Of a stretch of DNA of 64,000 nucleotides, positions 57,691 to 64,000 are shown piece after piece. The notes below the pieces were generated by a model that made no database searches, was not told where the DNA came from, and saw only the letters and a program-made list of their open reading frames with translations. How positions within the stretch are numbered: the stretch's first letter is position 1; each line of letters begins with the position of its first letter. A program made the position numbers and the translations under genes. Source of the DNA: Platycnemis pennipes. Lineage: Eukaryota; Arthropoda; Insecta; Odonata; Platycnemididae. The stretch lies in contig OW121849.1 of assembly GCA_933228895.1 (NCBI GenBank), positions 125,182,849 to 125,246,848 of the forward strand. Direction: 5' to 3'.

Positions 57691-58096
57691 ACACCCCCAC
57701 CTAAAGTCCTCGCAATTCGATTTTCTGCGTGTCAGTACTTCGTAGGAAATCGATTAGTAACTTACTAGTACTACAAGATGACAGTTTACGCATAAATATG
57801 GTGCTATCGTGAGTGTTATTCAGCAAATGTGAAAAGGCGTTTTGCAGCTTCATTGGCTTGTAAATGAATGAATTCACGGAAAATTTATAAGTGCCATATC
57901 GTTGCTTATTTTTAAAAATTCCAGTCTCGGAATCCAATCAATATTTCCTTTCATTTTGATGATTGCAATAACACTATTATCAGAAGCAGAGGAAAAATTG
58001 AGAGGTGAAAGAAAGGTAGAATTTTTTAATGAAGAGAGAGAAATGGAAAAACTGGAATTAAAAACGAGTGAGAAATTGGTTTAGAGGGATACGTTT
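57691..58096. other. Stretch between array and SINE-B body
   Basis: A plus frame at 57960-58084 is Glu/Lys/Arg-rich and coiled-coil-like, continuing in frame into the repeat that follows. Probably TE-derived, possibly a LINE ORF1 scrap. Confidence 0.3.
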
Positions 58097-58345
58097 TTGA
58101 CTAAGGACGGGAATGGAGGAAGAAAAAGATTTTTAAGTGAAGTAGAAAGGTCATTGAAAATAGGAATAAGCTATTTACTAGGACTAGTAACTTACAGTTA
58201 CTTCGGAGGAAATCGAGGGTGGGCCAGGGAAAGGAAGTGGCCCCCCAACCCTGAATGTGTAAATTTCACACTTCGAGGGCTTAGTACAGTTCCGAGGGCT
58301 CTATCAAAAACCAACCTTCCGGTTGAACACAACTTTACTTACTTT
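58097..58345 (+). mobile_element. SINE family B body (headless copy)
   Basis: Contains the segment duplicated at 57325-57440, then AACCCTGAATGTGTAAATTT, CGAGGGCTTAG and CCTTCCGGTTGAACAC, matching in order the body of the minus-strand copy at 54950-55050. There is no tRNA-like head directly upstream. The 84-codon ORF across it is repeat-derived. Confidence 0.5.
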
Positions 58346-58645
58346 ACTTAATCTTGTTTACCTGAAAAAACCTAGCATGGTACGCAGGGATTGATAACAT
58401 ATATCTATTGTCATCTGTAAGCAAATCGGCTTCAAATTTACTTAAAAGTTTCAGCCTAAATTTTAACCTGCGTTCTGATAGTAATTTCCATCTTAGTTTT
58501 TCTATTAAACTCTTAAAAATAATGCAAACTTCATAACGGCCTCTGCTGAACTTCTTCACATGCGCTACAGTTCCTTTATCTTACCTGCCTCTTACGGATC
58601 CCACATACTAGCGGCATATTCTAAATGAGGCCTGAATCTACAGAG
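58346..58645 (-). pseudogene. CR1/Jockey-like LINE reverse-transcriptase C-terminus
   Basis: Minus strand: FRVLCRFRPHLEYAASMWDP at about 58648-58595, then a charged helix, then LIEKLRWKLLSERRLKFRLK and LLSKFEADLL in the frame ending at 58344. Known: LYR.LVRPHLEYA..VWDP, followed by ML..L.W..L..RR...RLK.LYKI, is the thumb and C-terminus of CR1/Jockey-type ORF2. Internal stops are present upstream, while the last 71 codons are open. In minus sense it starts directly after a stem-loop copy (58651-58690), so two copies are probably joined or nested. Confidence 0.7.
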
Positions 58646-58650
58646 TACCC

Positions 58651-58690
58651 TAAAGCCACCTCGAAGTGTGTGGCAGGGGAATGAATACTC
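58651..58690 (+). repeat. LINE-associated stem-loop copy
   Basis: AAGCCACCTCGAAGTGTGTG then GCAGGGG. It has the same stem as at 46096, 54669, 54880 (inverted) and 56498, with a different loop. Confidence 0.55.
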
Positions 58691-58716
58691 ACTATGCATA
58701 TGAAATTGCATTACTA

Positions 58717-58990
58717 GCTCAGTTACATCCTTATGCTTTTTCATTGTTATTTCTTCTGTCTTAAATCCCTCTCTATTTGGTCCATATACTTCTTATCACT
58801 CAGTCATTCTCGTGGAGATTTTCATTCCATTTCACCCTCGATTATGTTAATGATAAATTCATTCTGCCTCAGGGTATTTCCAATACAACTGGAACTTCTC
58901 ATCCAACTGTGCTTCATAGAGATACTTCTTCTGCTCCCCTAGTGAGAGCTTCTTCATTTTTCATCACATACGTCCAATTAAAATCCTACG
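58717..58990 (-). pseudogene. RTE-like LINE, C-terminal ORF2 fragment
   Basis: Minus strand: SWMRSSSCIGNTLRQNEFII then NIIEGEMEWKSPREWLSDKK and YMDQIERDLRQKK, open for about 75 codons. It fits W...CIGH.LRHNEFI.NIIEG+MEGK.PRGR.R.KYMDQI of RTE-like ORF2 closely, which makes it the best preserved RTE-like tail here. It is followed in minus sense by the stem-loop at 58690-58651. The plus-strand ORFs over this interval are shadows. Confidence 0.68.
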
Positions 58991-59754
58991 CCAACACATT
59001 AGTAATCTCGAAGGATTCTAATCTTTCCTGATCCAATGCTCTCGTAGAACGTATTCCTGACATATAAAATCTTCTTTTGGAGATCACAAAAAATAACATT
59101 AGGTACGAAAAAAATTAATTTCAGCATTTTTACAAGGGAAGTGAGGACGCTATAAAATGACGAGGATTTTCAAAGAAGTTATTGGCTTCTTAAAAACAAA
59201 CTTAACAAACAACACTAGAAAATGCAGGTGTTCTTTTTAAAGTTTGCTTTCAATAAATCAAGAAATAATCAATTGTAAAAAGTGTTAAAAGAGGGAATTA
59301 TTTATTATTTATTTACAGGTTTTGGACAGGACACAACCAACATTTCAGCTACAATCAGAAACTAATGAATGACAAAGAAATGGAGAGCTTAAAATATCCA
59401 TCATGAGCAAAATTAAAATAATTGTAAAAGGCAGTTTAATTAAATTATAACGAAAAAAAAGAATTCTAGGTATTTCCTAACTAGTTTCTAAAACTACTGA
59501 TTAGGTTGCGGAAATTAATTTGAGCTAGCATCCAGCATTGAGAGTCGTCGAATCAATCGGAGGGAAAAATCAATGAGGATAAAATTTCTTTCAACTTGCT
59601 GATACATGACATACGTACATGTGTAAAGTCTTACCCGTTGAATTAAGAAAATATGAAAACATGTACTGACATTTAAGTAGTCAACTGAGTGAAAGAAAAA
59701 AGTCTGTAACTCTTTTAGATTCACAAGCCTAGTTTAAACAAATGTAAACTCATA
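58991..59754. other. AT-rich non-coding stretch
   Basis: Nothing recognised. Confidence 0.45.
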
Positions 59755-59960
59755 ATTGCCTTCAGGAATCGAACCCGGACCTATACAAAAATACTGATAG
59801 TTTTTTCCGGGCCTTTTTGGGTCCTAGTAACACAATGCAGTTTACTTCATCTCTCTAGGACGAATCGTTTCCGAGCTCGAGGGGTATAGACACAGACGGA
59901 TGGATGGGCGGACAAGAAACAAAAATCGGCAATTATTATAAGATACAGGACGCGCTTCGA
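59755..59960 (-). repeat. Repeat fragment with isolated B-box
   Basis: Minus strand GGTCCGGGTTCGATTCCTGA is a perfect Pol III B box, but no A box lies at the proper distance. Instead the flank has a GACGGATGGATGGGCGGAC string (plus strand about 59892-59912) common in retroposon bodies. Probably a truncated SINE or LINE piece. Confidence 0.35.
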
Positions 59961-60030
59961 CACTTTATGCGATTTTAAGAAATACCAAATAAAACAGTGT
60001 AAAAAAAACGAAAGCCTGCTTCTTTCTCCC
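59961..60030. other. Short spacer
   Basis: Nothing recognised before the MITE. Confidence 0.4.
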
Positions 60031-60684
60031 TACCGTAAATCAGGATTACTTGGACCCTGAGGGGTTACTTGAACCCACATTGATAAAGTGACTGAAGTCT
60101 TTCCTGGTGCTGATTTATTGTAGTATTCGACGCGGTCATTGACGTGCTTCCTTAGGTCATCCATTAGGTACAAGCACTGTGCAGTACCTGGCACACTCAT
60201 AGTGATTGCACGAGTAGCCACTAGGGGACAATGGAGGTTATTATATGTTACAACACGTGTTCCATTTTTCTTGCTCTACAACTTGTCTCCAACGTGCGGA
60301 CAATCGATTATTTGAATAAAGTAAGTGCACAGTTTTGTTCCTTAAACACTGTTTTATGTAATTTCAATGCAAATGTTTACCTATAAGTTAGATTAAAAAT
60401 GTTATTCATGAAAGTGTAGGCTGGTCTACTGATAACCGAATACAAGGGTTACTTGGACCCACGACCTAATTTACCGCCCGCAGGGCTACTTGAACCCAAA
60501 TTCATTTTATTTTTCAAAAATCATGAAATACAAAAATATGGTAATAACTGTCATAAATAGGAACCATAGATGTTGCAGATTATGAGATATGTGATTATCA
60601 GTACGTATTTTTTACTGTGGTTTTAAAACAAAATATATAAAAAAATGGGTAAAAAGTGGGTCCAAGTAACACAGGTTTACGGTA
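60031..60684. mobile_element. TA-flanked MITE with subterminal repeats
   Basis: Seen: left end TACCGTAAATCAGGATTACT and TGGACCC (60031-60057), and right end the inverse of TACCGTAAACCTGTGTTACT and TGGACCC (60658-60684). TA at each edge may be the target duplication of a Tc1/mariner/pogo-type insertion. The unit GGRTTACTTGRACCC recurs at 60043, 60063, 60448 and 60483 in direct orientation. A minus frame of 63 codons (60221-60030) runs from the interior through the left TIR: MSVPGTAQCLYLMDDLRKHV and so on. It is too short for a transposase, so either a residual tail or captured host sequence. About 650 bp in all. Confidence 0.75.
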
Positions 60685-63450
60685 CATATCCTATTTTCCT
60701 AGCTATATAACATTGTTATTGAAGTTTGGCTGAGATCGTCACTTTCCTCTGCTTTAATTAACAAGTGGTACTCACTGAATGAATGCGATCCGTTGAATCT
60801 CAGTTCTTATCAGTGTATTCGGCAAGCATCAATTCAAACGAAGAAATTCACCCTTTGTAGGGACCTAATCAGGAATGGATGCATGCATTGTTGAGCTATT
60901 TATCTATGAGAGATCATTAGGTACTCTGCTCTCAAAATCTAGTCAGATTACTATGCTTACTATTTGCATGCAAGAAAAAAACAAGTTTATTCTAGAGGAG
61001 CACTTAAGCACGAGGAGATAATGGCATCCCTTGGAGGAACTATTTTATCACCATTGATGTTTTCATTTCGAGTCGTCAATAACAATGTCCTAAGCAAGAC
61101 TGAAAAGAACCGGAAAAAAGCAAATTTTGACATAAATTAAATATTTTAGAGAAGTTTGCATCGCAATGCGAAAAGTGATTGCAAGAATAAGAATTTTTGA
61201 AGCGGGAAATAAAACGTCGCGTTGTGCACTCCATGCACGCACCTTATTAGCGTAATACATACGGCAAAATAAACGAAGCAGAACAACCAGTAAACTCGAA
61301 ATTTTATTTTTTCCCCATTACATTTCCACTTTAACACCATAAAGTTCTGCAACAATAAACTCAAATACCATATACGAAGGATGAATAGAACATTAGCCTT
61401 CACTATAGCATTTCGGTATACTTGAACTAAAACTTTTGCGCCACTATTAACGTTGATACCACAATTTTAGGTAAAATGGAGTGCCACAATATCCGTGTAA
61501 GGGATCAAACTTCGACAATTCCATCAGGAATTATGTTCACGAAGAGCAACTTCCGATTCCTGTGAGAGCGTAACTATTTCAAACACGCTGACTTCCCCGT
61601 TGGCGTCGTGTGAGACGAAGAATCAAGAGGAAATTTTCTTCCTACCTCACGCGCCATCTTCAATTTTCCTCTAACTTTCCAATACGCCTGTGAAAGAGAA
61701 AAGTTTTGGGAACTTCCTAGCACTCTCTTCTTCACGGAATATTGCAGCTCGATCGCGCGGAACGCAAGTGTCACACAAGGTTTACGATTGCTTTACCGCT
61801 CTCCGAAAAAAAAACTCTTCGAGAATCGCCAATGGAAGTTAGGGCGACAAAGTGTTAATTTGACTTCATAATTTCGTGAATAAAAACAAATGAAGAATAT
61901 CGTCTTTTTAGTCACCATGTTAAATGATTGGTGATTACACAAACAACAAGCTCAATGCGTTGAAAAGTAAGGAAATCCTTAGAAGATGCATAACTGTGGA
62001 TGGATTTAGTACTGATTGAATTTCCAATTTTGGAGAGGAGAATATAGCACTGCTAAAATTAATTTTTCTAGCAATGACCACAGGCACAACACAGATTTTT
62101 TTCATAAGCTAACGACTCAAACATTAGATGAGTTAATTGATATTATATTCATCTTACTTCATAAAGTAATACACCTCCTATATTAGCTTTTCTCATTAAT
62201 GACTTGAGTTTATGCACATTAATATTAGCTACATTATTCATTCCACCCACTATCGCCTAATTAGTCAATGTACTATCGTGAATTAGTAGGGGAAACATTA
62301 GTGCGGAAAGGTAAGTGAAAAGGGAAGGGCACTATTTCCTTGAATATGTATACAGAGAAAATTTGGCCCATAAGTACTGGGAGTATGAACAAACTGTAAT
62401 TTACAACTTAATTTAGGATTCAAATTTCTAAAATTACCATAAAACAACCGCAGCCATCACATCACAAGTGGATTTAATATCATTAATGCTTAAGTTACCA
62501 ACGTTCCACACCGCATGGCATGAACCTCAAAAATTCAAAATAGGTGGGCACCACCAGTTTGTTTCCATCCGTTACTAATAAACTGAACTCTCTCTTACTC
62601 TTTCATCCTGCTGTCAAGGTACGTAATATCATAAAATCTAAGCAGTAACAAATGGCACGGCAAACATTATTTCGCGAAATTGAGGGTTCTGGTCAGGGAT
62701 AGAATCATCACCAAGTAACTACCAAGTAACATACCATGCACTTGGTATATGCAGCAGAAATTAATGATTTACATAATAAACCACTTTTGGTAGCAAAAAA
62801 ATATCGACACGGCACATACTACTGAACGATTATATAATGTGATGGTATATATGTTAATTGGATGGGATTACCTGCGTTCTATAATATAATAACTCATCTA
62901 CTTGGTCGCTATGCTGTTTACTGTGATCTCTTATAGTATGTGTGCTGAAAGAATATTCATACCTATCCGTACTGTACTTTTACTAATTTTTTTCGAGATC
63001 GAATGATCGCAGTTTACGAGGTTCTCAACATATTTTTAACGTCAATGGAAAACAGATTTGTCTCTAAGGTGCTTGCAAGCTCACATGTACCTTCACTAAC
63101 CCATAGTCTGGTAGCGACTCCCACCGAAGTTACAAGTAGTCAGCTAGAGGTCTACTAATCTAGCGATACTGGCGCAATATGCATTGAAGACTATGAGAAA
63201 ATTAAATTTTTTATATTGCTCTTGGTTAAAAAATAAGAAAATTAAGATTAAGAAAAAAATACGATGAGGAAATTTGACATCACTATATTATGTAAATTTC
63301 ATGATACGCAGCCATGTCACCTAATAACATTAACAGAAATCATTTTGATTTAATAAAAAAGGCAGAAATAACATACAAAGAATACAAATTTTTCGTATGA
63401 TCATTAAATTTGAATTAGGGTAAACGTAGACGGATTAACTTTGTGGAACT
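60685..63450. other. AT-rich non-coding stretch
   Basis: No gene or element terminus recognised. Confidence 0.45.
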
Positions 63451-63600
63451 GGCAGGGAACAAGGGTATGGCAAGCTCTAAATAACGTGGTATTTAAGAGC
63501 TATCCATATCCTTGTTCCCTGCCTGATCTTTGGAGAATGACGTTGGTTAACGTTGAAACTGGTTGAGGCCAATAAATACACGTGGAATCTTACAAATCGC
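63451..63600 (+). mobile_element. Penelope-like terminal repeat with hammerhead-like core and inverted arms
   Basis: Inverted arms 63451-63483 and 63490-63523 share GGCAGGGAACAAGG. Directly after, on plus: CCTGAT (about 63522-63527), stem II ACGTT-GGTT-AACGT, GAAACTGGTTG (63555-63565), GGCCAATAAATACACGTGGA then ATCTTAC. Stem II and GAAAC are intact, and the CUGAUGA box is disrupted by about 8 extra bases. The order core, AATAAA, GTGGAA matches the other PLE copies. Confidence 0.58.
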
Positions 63601-64000
63601 ATTGTTTTTATTTTAATCATTAACATAGAATTCTAATGCGACACATTTCTGTCAACTACACCTATTAAGAGATAGAAATACTTGCATTTCCTTCAACCAT
63701 GCCCATTAAGAGATTCAAATGCTCATAAGCAATTTAAATTCAATACACAGTAAATTATACATACTCTGCGGTTCCCCAGTGTGCTAATGACATTTTTCTA
63801 CCACGGTATCATCAAGTTTTGCTTTCGAGTTCCAAGGAGCGCCTTCACTTGAATTTTTTAGGAGCTCATGATTATAGCTAGCAATTAAAATTTGCTAGCT
63901 ATAATCATTAATCATCATAATCAAGCTATAATATAGCATTAAAACTAACGTGCGATAAATTCTCCTTTCGGATCTTCTAATTGCCTTTCACAACACTACC
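63601..64000. other. AT-rich end of window with a perfect palindrome
   Basis: 63867-63909 contains an 18-bp inverted repeat (CATGATTATAGCTAGCAA and its inverse TTGCTAGCTATAATCAT) around a 7-bp centre. Nothing else recognised. Confidence 0.6.

Noticed and set aside
1..64000. CRISPR arrays, operons, bacterial promoters, ribosome binding sites, rRNA genes
   Set aside because: None seen; splice signals and retroelement content mark eukaryotic nuclear DNA.

Overview
The window reads as nuclear DNA of a large-genome arthropod, probably an insect. This is inferred from four things: it is AT-rich and gene-poor, it has GT-AG splice signals but no operon-like coding, it is full of retroelement debris (RTE-like and CR1/Jockey-like LINEs, Penelope-like elements, tRNA-derived SINEs, hAT and TA-flanked MITEs), and it has GC-rich islands with GA/CT tracts of the kind seen at insect promoters. 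No species is assigned. There is no rRNA gene, no CRISPR array, no convincing intact tRNA gene and no complete protein-coding gene.

Host gene content is thin and sits mainly on the minus strand. A GC-rich block at about 39.9-41.3 kb looks like a promoter island followed, on the minus strand, by a first coding exon (ATG at 40189-40187, donor after 40015). A 94-bp minus-strand exon at 510-603 has a textbook polypyrimidine tract, acceptor and donor. The first exon exits in phase 1 and the second enters in phase 1, so the two could be consecutive exons of one gene with an intron of about 39 kb. If so, most of the window is one intron. The protein is acidic and I do not recognise it. A possible 43-bp plus-strand micro-exon lies at 16265-16307. 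Further GC-rich islands (6.5-7.1, 10.0-10.3, 11.3-11.7, 13.0-13.7, 15.0-15.2, 16.3-16.8, 20.8-21.1, 45.1-45.6, 53.1-53.6, 55.7-56.3 kb) may be regulatory; their long ORFs look like base-composition artefacts.

The clearest structure is mobile. (1) At least six loci carry hammerhead-ribozyme-like cores in Penelope-like (PLE) terminal-repeat sequence, usually as foldbacks: 1930-2265, 19259-19419, 29817-29971, 48493-48579, 55316-55444 and 63451-63600. A seventh related palindrome at 7807-7930 lacks a core. The 29874-29910 core is the best preserved and the 55316-55444 palindrome is nearly perfect. (2) LINE relics fall into two groups. One is RTE-like (8.1, 14.5, 18.4-19.0, 21.7, 30.1 and 58.7 kb). 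The other is CR1/Jockey-like (46.1-46.7, 56.7-57.6 and 58.3-58.6 kb) and is accompanied by a recurrent stem-loop. (3) There are two tRNA-derived SINE families, one with three copies (5.0, 6.3, 39.4 kb) and one at 55.0-58.3 kb whose Pol III-type head has been captured in a ~305-bp tandem array together with a LINE 3' end. (4) An hAT-type MITE with 8-bp target duplications lies at 5749-6019, a TA-flanked MITE with subterminal repeats at 60031-60684, and a large foldback at 34240-34456. (5) A 235-codon reading frame of a dispersed arthropod protein family, broken by one stop, lies at 51656-52360 on the minus strand.

All calls come from reading the sequence by eye. Coordinates of degraded repeats are approximate to about 10-30 bp.
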